DNA from: Prorocentrum cordatum | Lineage: Eukaryota > Sar > Dinophyceae > Prorocentrales > Prorocentraceae | Assembly: GCA_963575745.1 (NCBI GenBank) | Contig: CAUYUJ010006347.1 | Span: forward strand, 1-64,000 | DNA: 64,000 nt | Reading direction: 5' to 3' | Part shown: positions 54,690 through 64,000 of the stretch, one piece after another | Position numbering within the stretch: the first letter of the stretch is position 1 | Layout: each line of letters begins with the position of its first letter | Notes under the pieces: generated by a model | The model's database searches: none | The model's input: the letters and a program-made list of their open reading frames with translations, nothing else | Told to the model about the DNA's origin: nothing | Translations under genes and position numbers: made by a program

Positions 54690-56094
54690 CCCAACGTCAA
54701 AAGAAGGTAGGATGAGGGGAAGGATGCAGGAGCAGGGGGAGGAGGACGTCCCAGCTCATTCCATCACGCACTCGGTCCAGGTCCACTTTGACGACAGAGG
54801 CCACCCGGACGCCTGCTGATTTCTGTGCAGCGGCGCTCCAGCTCGGTGCCTTGCGGCCCGTGCGGCTCAGGAAGGAGCGGGGCGCGGAGCCCAGCCGCCG
54901 ACTCGCGCGCACACCCCCCCCCCCGCAGCCCGAGAGCGAGTCCCGCTTCGCCGAGGCGGCCTTTGTCTACGAGGAGGACCGCGACGACGACGACGCCGCT
55001 GCCGACGACGACGCCGCCGCCGACGACGACGACGTCGACGACGACGACGTCGACGACGACAACGACGGCGGCGACGGCGGTGGCGGTTACGGCGGCGGTT
55101 ACGGCGGCGGCCATCCCGGGCCGCGGGGCCCGGGATGCCGCGAGTCGCTCGCCTCAGCTGTGCCGTTCGGGGGAGGGCGGAGTGCGGCGGCGCACAGCAG
55201 AGGGTGGCGCGAAGGTGTGGGGCTTTGGGCCAAAGGCTTTGGGGGAGGAGGAGGAGGAGGAGGAGCAGGAGGAGGAGGAGGAGGAGGAGGAGGAGGAGGA
55301 AGAGGAGGGGAGGAGGGAGCTTCGAGGATGGCTGCTCAGAGGCCGGAAGGGCTTCCAGGACCGCCCTCTGCCTTCTGAGAGCACGCCCCCCCTCTGGCCG
55401 CTTCGGAAGGCCACGTCCTTCGTACAAGCCCTTTGTGCTGCCCGCCGCCAAGGGCGACGGCGAGGGCGGGCGGAGTGGATAAGTCGCTGTTGCCATCCTT
55501 CGGCGGCTACCGGGTGCAAGCCGTTGCGTTGCAGGGTGCGGCAAGCTGCGACAGGAGGCTGCGTCGGCCCACGGCCGCGGTCTTCTCGGGCGCGCCAGCG
55601 TCCTGGCTTGCCGAAAAATCGGGAACCAGAGTTTGACTGCCACTCCTACTTGGTGGGTCCCGGGCCCTCGGGGAAAAACGCATGACGTGCTGGCTTCTTC
55701 TTACAGGTGGGATTTGGGAGCTTCGGGTGAAGCGCCGATGGGCCGCGAGGTCATGGTGCATCCCGTGGCGCGCAGGGTAAATTAGGCAAGCTATGGGCGA
55801 GACCCCGTTCTCGGTGCATCGCGGCTGGGAGGCAGGGCCGTCAGGCCAGAAGCCCGGCAGTGCTTGATGGGGCCCCGAGCGCAAGGAGAGGGGCGGCCAT
55901 GCTTCAGAGCAGGTAGCGTTCATCTGAGGCCGCCCGGGCGCTGTATTAGACACATTCCCACCTTCCAGGGGCCGAGCATTCATCTGACACAGCCACCCGC
56001 GGACGCTGCGAGGGAGGCCCAACACAAAGCCTTCCTGTCACCAACCTGGACCCCCTCCCCGCTGCTCTCGGGCCTCGCTGGAACCCGCGGCCCA
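54690..56094. other. Gene-free; GAC/GGC and GGA microsatellites
   Basis: GAC/GCC triplets 54975-55070, GGC/GGT triplets 55070-55112, GGA 55230-55310. The rest is GC-rich without a recognisable gene. Confidence 0.5.
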
Positions 56095-56320
56095 CGTGGG
56101 CCCAGGTCGGGACTCAAGCGACGGGGGTCAATGCAAACGGGGGTCAGCCAGAGCGCTGGATTTTGCCAGATCCTGCAGGGCCAGGGTCACACTGAGCTGG
56201 GCTTGGGTGCAGGATCTTGCAGGATCCTTCGCGTTAACCCAGGTTTGGGTGCAGGGTCTTTCAGGATCTTGCAGGATTCTGCAAGGCCTGACTGACCCGG
56301 GTCTGGAGGGACTCGGGTCG
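56095..56320 (+). repeat. Dispersed repeat with AGGATCTTGC motif, copy 2
   Basis: Same order of landmarks as 23210-23405: GCAAACGGG, 'GGTCAGCCAGAGCGC', several CAGGATCTTGCAGGAT steps, and GACTGACCCGGGTCTG at the end. Confidence 0.65.
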
Positions 56321-58269
56321 GAAGATCTCCGACCAGGCGTCTGGCGGCGAGACTCTGGCCGAGAGGAGTGAGCCGTCGGCCCCCCGGGCTTTCGTGCAGC
56401 TTCGGGGAGGCCCCCGAGACGGGGCCCTGGGCCTCCCGGAGAAGGGCATGGGTCCGCGCCCCCAGCTCGGGACGACGCTCTTGAAAAAACTTCGAGGGAG
56501 CCCCCCCGCCCACGCGGCCCTGAGGTTCCGGCGAGGGCGAGCGGAAGGGGTGGAGCGGGCGAGGGGGGGAGCGGCGAAGGGGGGGGGGGGCGTGGAGGTA
56601 GCTCGGAGGGCAGGGCTGGACCTAAACGGTGTTTTGGCCATATCGTGGGCCGTTTTGTTCTTCGGCTTGTTTTGCATTCAAGGCGACGCGAAGACGAAAC
56701 GAGGAAGAACGGACAGCGAAACGAAAATGCAAAGCGCCGTTTAGGCTCAGCCCTGTCGGAGGGCACCGGCTATACACCTGCACCGATCATGGCCAGGCCG
56801 ACATCCCAGGCCCAGGATCGGTCTATATTCGGAGCCTGATAGACCTCCTACCCTGACACGTCGATTCGTGAATTGTCCGTTTTCGGTTCTTGAGAGGGCG
56901 CCGCTGCCGTCATTTTCCAGGCTTGCGCCCGCCAGGTTTGGGCCCGAGGTCGTTTTCGCTAAACCACGTTTTACTAAAGGGGGTTCTGTCCATCCTCGAT
57001 ATATATAATATATATAAATATATATATTATATATATATATATATATACGCCTTCTGCCCCAGACAGGAGGGCGTGTACGCCGAACCCGGGCACGGGGTGC
57101 TCCTGGCCAGGATCGGTGCTGGTATACCCAGACCTCCTCGCGTCGCGAAAACACTACGACGGGAGGTTTCTCGCTATTTTGTCGGCCTCTGGGGGACCTC
57201 GCCGGGCCTCGGGGCCGTCAGGAAACGACGCAGGATGAAGAACCGGTCCCCGGGGAAGGGGTCCGGGCTCCTGGGGGTCCCGTCAGGAGAAAACATCGCG
57301 ACGTCGGGGGTCTGGGTACAGCTGGTACCTTCCCGGGTAGGGCAAAGGGGGGGGCGGGGTGGGGGGGGGGGGCGTGGCCAGGCCAGCAGTCACACCTCGG
57401 CACCTCGGCGCCACCCCAACATACTAGTACTGTGTGTGCGTCGCCCCCCTTGGGGCGACGCGCGCACCGAGAAATCTTATAGTATATGCGTCGTGGCGGG
57501 CGCTTCCTGGCCACACCGCTCAGGAAACGATCTACTACAAGATGGGTGTACTATATGTTCGGGTCAGGCGCGCGCCTCCAGGGTGGACAATGTAGTACTC
57601 CTATGTCTCTGTGCGTCCCACCACCAGCGCCCCTGCACGCGCGTGCCCAGCCTTGCCCCCGTCGCCCCGCGGACGCGCTTGCACGGTCGTGCCTGGTCGT
57701 GCGCACGTGGGCGCGCCGCTGGCCAGAGGCCGCCTCGTCCCCCGCTCCCAGCATGGCACAAGGCCGGGCGCGTGGAGCAGGCCCCGCAGACTCCTCCAGC
57801 GTCGGTCGGCGGGAGGCCGAGGGGGGGAAGAGCGGATGTGAAAGGTCCGTGGAGGAAAAGATGCCCATACCGCTACCCTTCGCCAGCGTTTCCCCCTTTG
57901 GGCCTTCTGGGAGGCCCTCGTCGCCACCGCTGGATTCGCCTCGAAATTCTGGTCAGAACGCACCCCGGGGGAGGTCAGGGGAGTAGCAGTATTGGCACCT
58001 TTTGGTGCCCCACAAGACGGGGGAGAGATGGGGATGAGACGGGGGAGGGGGGGGGCACTGGAAGGGAGCAGGGGCAAGGAGGAGATGGGGAAGGTGAGAA
58101 GGGGGGCCGGCGGCCGGAGGGGGCATGGGATGGTGAGTAGAGGGAGCAGGGACGATCTCCAAGACCTGGGCGACACGTGCCAGAGAGGAGCTTGGTGAGA
58201 ACACGATTTGCCCCATGGCCTTCCCTACTTCCCCCCTCACCCGTTTTTCCTGCCACGTCACCCCTCCTC
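56321..58269. other. GC-rich DNA, (TA)n run, no gene
   Basis: 57001-57049 is a (TA)n microsatellite. G runs lie at 56580-56590 and 57360-57372. Frames are Arg/Pro/Gly-rich and unconvincing. Confidence 0.5.
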
Positions 58270-58565
58270 CATCTCCGTCCGTTTCGCTTACAAATAACTC
58301 CTCCCCGTCGCACCCCGAGACGTGTTGGTAGGGCGGGCCGGGCGTTTCGCTTGAGACGTCCGCACTTTTCATGATCAGTAACCTTAAAAATTGCTGCAGC
58401 TTCACGGATGGAGGGGGGTCGTTTTCAAAATGTGGTTCTCGCTTCAGCGTTGCGCACACCCGTCCTAAAAGGTTGTAGGAGCTTCACGGATGGAGGTTGG
58501 GTCGTTTTCAAAATGTGGTTCTCACGTCAGCGTCGCACGCATTCGTCTTAAATGTTTGCAAGAGT
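58270..58565 (-). repeat. Composite dispersed repeat, inverted copy
   Basis: Reverse orientation of the arrangement at 2961-3290: companion block with 'GGTAGGGCGGGCCGGGCG' at 58328-58350, then two 82-bp units starting TTCACGGATGGAGG at 58401 and 58483, ending 'CGCATTCGTC'. Confidence 0.75.
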
Positions 58566-58589
58566 TCCACGAGTGGATGGCGAAGTTTT

Positions 58590-59110
58590 AGCCCCTCTTG
58601 GGGCTTCCTGGAGGCCTTTGGGGTGCCTCTTGGGGTCCTCTCCTCTTGGCGGCCTCTTGGGGGCCTCTTGGGTCCTCCTGGGGACTTCTTGGGGCCGGGT
58701 TCTCGAGATGTCCGCTCTGGTCCCCCATCTGAGCCCCCTCTTGGAGCGGTCTTGGGTGCCTCTTGGGCCGTCTGGGAGGCCTCGTGGACCGTTTCGGGGC
58801 CCTCTTGGAGGCCACTTGGGCCGTCTTAGGGCGATCTTCGGCGCCTCTTTTGCCGTCGGGAAACCGAAAAGGCGAAAACGCCTAAATCCGTCAACAACCT
58901 GAGGAAGAACCAGGCATGTTGCCTCTTGGGGGGCCTCTTGGAGGCAGCTTGGGCCCCCAGGGCGTCTTCGAAGCCTCCTTGGACCGTCCGAAGGCCATCT
59001 CGGGCGCCTTGGACCGACCGTTCGGCGACTCGGGGCCCTCGCGGACCGTCTTGGGGGCCTCTTGGGGCCCTTGTGGCCCGTCTTGGGACCCTCTGGAGTA
59101 CGAGCAGGTC
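58590..59110 (+). repeat. Dispersed TTGGG-rich repeat
   Basis: 'GGCCTCTTGGG' and 'GCCGTCTTGGG' steps in two blocks separated by a 'GAAACCGAAAAGGCGAAAACG' type spacer, as in the 1.25-kb units at 23-26 kb. Confidence 0.7.
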
Positions 59111-59449
59111 ATGCGACAAGCCGCCCGGGACCGCGGCAGATTTGAGAGCTTGAGGTCCGAGCTCTTCAATTATCCGCCATCTAGATGCTTGAGGTCTACA
59201 ACAAGAGACCTGAGGACACGCCCACTCCGTGCCCGCAGGCACGGTGGCGGATCTACCTATCAGCGGTTGTGACAACCAAGGGGAACCAAGGGGAGAGCCC
59301 TCAGCACCAGCATCTCCATCGAACAAACATCGGGATAACCGTTTCGATATAACAAACTCTAGTGGTTTCACCATCCATCGGTCTGGCTTGTAATCTACAA
59401 GCCTCACCGTCAGTAAGTTTGCCGAGCTCAGTCTGTATGTGTCGGGGCG

Positions 59450-60140
59450 ACAATCGTGCCAATCATCGGGAAACGGCAGGACGACCATCGGGGCAACCAA
59501 CGGGAAAACGATCCGAAAGACCCCTTCGGCCGAACCGTCGGGACAGCCATCGGGACAACCATCTATCATTTCTCGATCGGTATCATACTCGATCGGTCCC
59601 ACTCATGATCTCGCGATCTTCCGACCAAAATATCTGTCGATCTCATTGCCGGTCTATCATGAGACCCGTCGGGGTAACCATCGAGACACCCATCAGGCAA
59701 CTATCTTCCATATGTAGAGCGGTCTTACGATCTACGTGCAGATATCTGTTCACCGACATCATCACTAGCGATCGTGCGATCAATTTACCTGTCGATCTCA
59801 CTGTCGGTCTGTCGGGATACCCATCAGGGTAACCATCGAGACAATCATCATGAAAACCATCGGGACAACGACCTTCCATACGTAAATCGCAATCACTGTC
59901 TACATGTCGCGATATCACTCATAATCAATCTGGCGATCACACTGCCTACCAATCGGGATTCCCAACTGGATAACTCTACAACTGATGTGCCAGTCTCACG
60001 ATGCATCGGTCTCCAGTGCTATCTATCTCATGATAAATCGATCTGTCGACCTCATCCTTCTCGAGGCAGCCATCGGGACAACCATCGGCGCAACCGACGG
60101 GACAGCCATTCGGACAACCATCGGGACAACCATTTTGACA
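59450..60140 (+). repeat. 'CCATCGGGACAA' dispersed short repeats
   Basis: More than a dozen copies, some tandem (59535-59565, 60068-60140), others spaced by AT-richer DNA with 'CGATCT' words. Confidence 0.7.
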
Positions 60141-60469
60141 GCCGGGGGCCACGGCCCCGACGGGGGGGGCGCCACATTGTGGTCTTACTTGGCCTCTACC
60201 AGGGCAGGAACTCGCGCAGTTTGACTCGCCCGCGCGCGCGTCACGAACGAAACGAATCGAAACGATGTCCCAGTCGGGGCACCTCACGTTTCACTTCGGG
60301 CCCATCCCCATAACCGCTTTCGCATACAGCTCCATTGTCCCCGTCTGTGGGGCGTCGGGCCAAATTTCCTCCACCTCGTCGCGCCGCCCTTTCCCCATGT
60401 GGCCGTTCCCTCCGAAGCGGGCCCGAAGCAGCAGGGTGAGCAGCAGCAGCACCAGGATGAGGCGCCTTC

Positions 60470-61260
60470 GTTGAGCCAGAGGCTGAAAGGGCGAGGAGAG
60501 ACGGGGACGGGGCTGGGAGGAGAAGCAGGATGAGGAGGAGGAGGAGGAGGAGGAGGAGGAGGAGGAGCAGCAGCCGGGTGTGCGCGGCACTTGACCAGCT
60601 CTCGCAGTACCCATTTTGTTCCTTCTCGCTTTCCTCCTCCTCCTCCTCCTCCTCCTGCGCTTCCCTCCCCCTCCTCCCCTCCACCCCCTCCTCCTCCTCC
60701 ACCGCCTCCTCCTCCTCCACCTCCTCCTTTCCTCCTCCGCCTCCTCCTCCTTCCTCCTCCTCCATCCCCTCTTTTTGTAATTCAGTGCCTCGCTGCGGCG
60801 TTCGAGCTCCGTGCCGTCGGGAAGAAGGGAGAGGACAACAAGGCAGACAGCACCAGCCCGAGCAGGCCCGCCAGGCGCGATGCCGATCCGCGGCTCTGCC
60901 TGCCACGGGGAACCCCCGGCACCTCCCCTGAGGCCGCCGAGGCAGAAGGAGAGCCCTCCCTCCTCCCTTCTCCTCCCTCCCTCCTCCTCCGTCTCCTCCT
61001 CCTCCTCCTCCTCCTCCCCTCCTCCTCCTCCTCCTCCTCCTCCTCCTCGTCCTCGTCCTCCTCCTCGTCCTCCCCCGCCACCAACATTTGCCCGTAGAGC
61101 GTCCCCTGACCTCCCCACTCGGCCCCAAGAGGGCCAGCGGCGAAGCGGAGGACGCGCAGTCTTCTCTTCGTCGTCGTGCTCGTCGTCGTTGGCGTCGTCT
61201 TCCTCTTCGTCGTCGTCGCCGCCGTTTTTCGTCGTCTTCTTCGTCGTCGCTCGGCCTGCG
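60470..61260. repeat. GGA, CCT and CGT triplet tracts
   Basis: GGA 60530-60568, CCT 60620-60775, CCT 60955-61075, CGT/TCG 61160-61250. The 525-codon minus-strand frame across this block is a composition artefact. Confidence 0.85.
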
Positions 61261-61380
61261 CTGGCGTGGCCGCGCTGCCGAGGAGCTGACGCTGCGCGAG
61301 CTGCTCCTGCGCGTTCTCAGCGAGCGCAATCGGAGCAGCGCCCTCCCGGAATCTTGTGCTCGCTCGGAGGAAGGAGAGGC

Positions 61381-61492
61381 CACACCACCACCACCACCAC
61401 CACCACCACCACCACCACCACCACCACCACCACCACCACCACCACCACCACCACCACCACCACCACCACCACCACCACCACCACCACCACCC
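61381..61492 (+). repeat. (CAC)n microsatellite, ~112 bp
   Basis: Perfect CAC/ACC triplets; open in all frames (poly-His, poly-Pro, poly-Thr). Confidence 0.97.
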
Positions 61493-61570
61493 CCAGGGGG
61501 GTCACCTCCAGCGAGGAGGTCCAGGGTACCTCCCCGAACTGGGGATGGGGTATGTCGAAGAAGATAACCG

Positions 61571-61738
61571 TATAAACAGAAACTTTTGACGCTCCCCGCG
61601 AATTTCTTTGGCCTGAGCTGGCTCCCCCCCGTGGCGGCTCCTCTGGCGCTGCCCTCGGCGCGCTCCGCGCGCCAGGGAGGGGGGTCCAGCGCGGATCCAA
61701 GAAATCCCCGCGGAACGCCAAAAGTTTCTGTTTCTGTT
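61571..61738. mobile_element. Foldback element, copy 3
   Basis: Arms of about 57 bp: left ATAAACAGAAACTTTTGACG and inverted right AGAAACAGAAACTTTTGGCG, both followed by an 'ATTTCTT' block and a GCTGG-C-CCCCC block. A direct repeat of 'GTACCTCCCCGA' flanks it at 61526 and 61761. Confidence 0.7.
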
Positions 61739-61897
61739 ATTTTTCTTTGTCTGCTGATGCGTACCTCCCCGAGCTGGGGATGGGGCATGTCTCCAGCGAG
61801 AGGGGGGGACCACACCACCAGGAGGACCCTCTCGCGCTGCTGGTGGTTGTGTCGCCGTTCCCGGTTCCTACCCGCCGCGGGTGGCTCGAGGCTCGGG

Positions 61898-62087
61898 TCG
61901 GCGGGGAGCGAGGAGGAGAAGTGAGAAGGCGAAGGCCTTCTCAGAAGGTGACGGGGCTTCTCAGAAGCCCTTGCGCCTTCTGGAAGGTTTTCTGCGTCTT
62001 CGGGGAAGTCTTGGGGACCTTCTCACTTCCGAGCCTTCTGAGAATGCCTTTTCCCTCCTTCTCACTTCCCCCTCTCGCTCGCCGCCA
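61898..62087. mobile_element. TCGGCGGCGAG-family TIR element, ~190 bp
   Basis: The left end TCGGCGGGGAGCGAGG and the right end 'CTCGCTCGCCGCC' enclose inverted AAGTGAGAAGG blocks and 'CCTTCTCAGAAGG'-like palindromes. The target duplication is not clear for this copy. Confidence 0.6.
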
Positions 62088-62418
62088 ATGGTGGATTCGG
62101 GCAGAGGCGGCTCCGAGGTTCGACGATCTAGGGTTCTGAGTTCTGGCAGCGTTCGCATGTCTTGGGGCTCCGGGAGGCGCCTCGCCACAACGGCTGGACT
62201 TTTCTGTTGCCTATCAGGATCCGAGCGCGTCCCCTTGGAGAGGTCCCGGCGACGCTCTTTTTGAGGGGAGGGAGCAGCAGGAAACTGACGGGGAGGGCAG
62301 GGCAGGGGGCGAGGAGGACGACGGGGTGGGTGATGGTGATCATGCTGATCCTGGTGATAACGGTGAGGGTCGTGGCGACGGTGATGACGATGAAGGTGAA
62401 TATAGCTGAACGAACAAT

Positions 62419-62475
62419 GACATAAACATAAGAATTCAGAGGTCCGCGCGGACCTCTGAGCTTTTACGTATATGA
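62419..62475. mobile_element. Foldback element, copy 4
   Basis: Shortest copy. Inner 24 bp at 62436-62459 form a perfect palindrome with half TCAGAGGTCCGC; outer arms GACATAAACATAAG and inverted GTCATATACGTAAAAG. Confidence 0.65.
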
Positions 62476-62479
62476 CGTT

Positions 62480-64000
62480 GTCCGTTTCCCGAGATGATGA
62501 GGAGGCGGCGGAGGGTGAGAGTGAAGGGGGAATGATTTGGCCGGCTTAGTGATGATGTTGATGACGACGACCGAGGGAGGACAGTGAAGGATTGTAATGG
62601 GCTCAGGCTAGTTTAGTTGTCGAGTTGAGCTGAGCCAGGTCGAGCTTGGTTTTGTTTGCGCAAGGCCAAGCTGAGTCGTGTCGAGTTGAGATCGATTCCC
62701 GAGCGGGCTGTCCAATGCGATCGCTCGCTCGCTCCCCCCCTGGCCTGATGAAGACTACAGCCGCGTTGTAAGCATGTACAGCATGGCAACGAAAACGATA
62801 TCCAAGAAAAGCAGACTGCACGGACATCGAAGCACCCATTGGTGCCCTCACCAGCTCGAGCATACAGCACATAGGTGATGCTCCAGAGCCGCGGCGTACC
62901 TTTTGCAGGGCTTGTCCCCCGCAATCTCCCCCAACCAGCGAAGGATGCATCCCAGCTAGAATCCTACAAAACATGAGCACAAGCATGCTGAAGCAGTGTG
63001 CATGCTGCGAGGCCGAAGGGCAGCTCGTGGACACATTTTGGAGTATTTGGACTGTGCCCTCATTTTTCGGCCAGTACCCGCCTGTAGGGGGGACATGCCC
63101 GACCTCACTCTATGCACTGCCGACCCAGCGAGCAAGAAGATCCGCTCGATTCGCCCTGCTTCGGCGTCGAGAAGGTCCGCCCAGCGCGCGGTTCTTGCGG
63201 CCTCGGCGTGCACCAGGGCGTCATGTTGGGCAGCCCTGGGCCGCGGCTCTCGAGGTCTGTCGTTGGGTGCCGCGGGCTTGGCGCCGCGCGCGTGCTCGAG
63301 GGGAGGCTGACGACGAGAGGGCGGCAGAGGGGGGGGGAGGGGATGCGGATGCGTGTCGGGGAGAGCTGTGGGCGACGATCCATGGAGAGGAAGCATGTTG
63401 CCAAGTGATCTCCAGATACGTCTAGAAGAGTGCTGAACATGTCTTCAACCTGTTATCTCACGTTTTGAGGGTGTTTAGAGCATGTTTCAAACATCCGAAC
63501 ACATGTTTAACTCCATGATAGGGCTGTCAGGGTGTCCATTGTCATGGCAGCCACAAGGGGAGAGAGGGAGGGCGATGGGAAGGAAGGAGAAGGGGAGTAC
63601 GAAAGGGAAAGTAATCACCGACCATCCTAGCAAGACTTGGCTGTGCCGCGCCGCACGTGCTTGTGTGTGTGTGTAAGCGGGCCGGCATCAGTCTGACAAC
63701 ACGACCTGTTCTTGAAGATGTCCTAGTGTAAAGTACTGGAATCTCCGTCTCCCCGTTTCGCCTAGCTACCTTCCAGCAGCATTGGTGGAGTGCATCGGCA
63801 CTAGCTTGAAATACCCGTTCCGTTAGCTGCGAGCCGTGTTCCTTGCACGACATGAAATTGTTGGGCGCAGAATTGTTGGCAACACACTTGTCCCCCCTTC
63901 GTCCCTCTTCCTTCCTCCTCCTCTTCCTCCTGTTTTTCCCGGCCTTTCCTCCCTCATTGCCCTTCGCCCCTCCTGCCACATCCCCCTCCCACCGCCATCC
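62480..64000. other. No recognisable gene
   Basis: 62620-62700 has short GAGTTGAG/GTCGAG repeats. 63020-63110 and 63440-63510 share 'GGGGACATGCCCGACC'-like and GAGCATGTTT-like words with 17900-18000, so a diverged dispersed repeat may lie here. 63560-63700 is unremarkable. Confidence 0.4.

Noticed and set aside
60241-61818. 525-codon minus-strand frame with poly-Gly and Glu/Arg blocks
   Set aside because: It crosses (CAC)n, CCT and GGA microsatellites and a foldback element; composition alone keeps it open.
1-64000. Relic of the dinoflagellate spliced leader at gene or retrocopy starts
   Set aside because: Looked for TTGGCTCAAG-type ends near 43.8, 48.8 and 36.2 kb and elsewhere; none seen. 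This does not exclude a dinoflagellate origin.

Overview
The window looks like a piece of a very large, repeat-rich eukaryotic nuclear genome, most likely a dinoflagellate (Prorocentrum- or Symbiodiniaceae-like). The reasons are the high GC, the abundance of (GGA)n/(CCT)n, (GAT)n and other microsatellites, the many short satellites, a Copia polyprotein of the style common in dinoflagellate assemblies, a TIR transposon whose protein has motifs I associate with dinoflagellate predicted proteins, and a leucine-rich-repeat gene preceded by short 'GR-P-K' repeats. There is no operon structure, no recognisable rRNA or tRNA gene and no CRISPR array. A run of 100 N at 48171-48270 is an assembly gap.

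Layout. 1-34.4 kb is almost gene-free: polypurine/polypyrimidine tracts, dispersed repeats, tandem arrays (18.7-19.7, 20.2-20.8, 23.4-26.1, 28.5-30.7 kb), two copies of a 168-bp MITE (4600-4767, 30817-30984, both with 5-bp target duplications) and a 392-bp TIR element (17777-18168). 34.4-43.8 kb is the informative core: a minus-strand LRR gene (35062-43802) split by a complete 7,012-bp Ty1/Copia retrotransposon on the plus strand (35709-42720). The element has two identical 160-bp LTRs, the 5-bp target duplication ATAAT, a tRNA-iMet-like primer site, a polypurine tract and one 2,035-codon Gag-Pol frame. The host reading frame is continuous across the reconstructed empty site, so the insertion is young. 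44.1-49.4 kb is a CAGCCT array and a 73-bp satellite carrying a 4,128-bp TIR transposon (45165-49292) with a multi-exon, probably damaged transposase-like gene on the minus strand. 49.4-64 kb returns to low-complexity DNA, foldback elements and dispersed repeats.

How the parts relate. The window is a record of nested mobile DNA rather than a pathway. The Copia element supplies Gag, protease, integrase, reverse transcriptase and RNase H, plus an unusual C-terminal tail with one membrane helix and a SAP-like motif. Its linker between Gag and protease is open in two frames; the alternative frame encodes a Cys/Trp-rich, zinc-finger-like segment and is preceded by a canonical -1 slippery heptamer. 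The element also carries nine copies of a 14-nt GC hairpin motif in two frames and in the 3' untranslated region, so the motif is conserved as nucleic acid rather than as protein. These are the strongest candidates for something undescribed.
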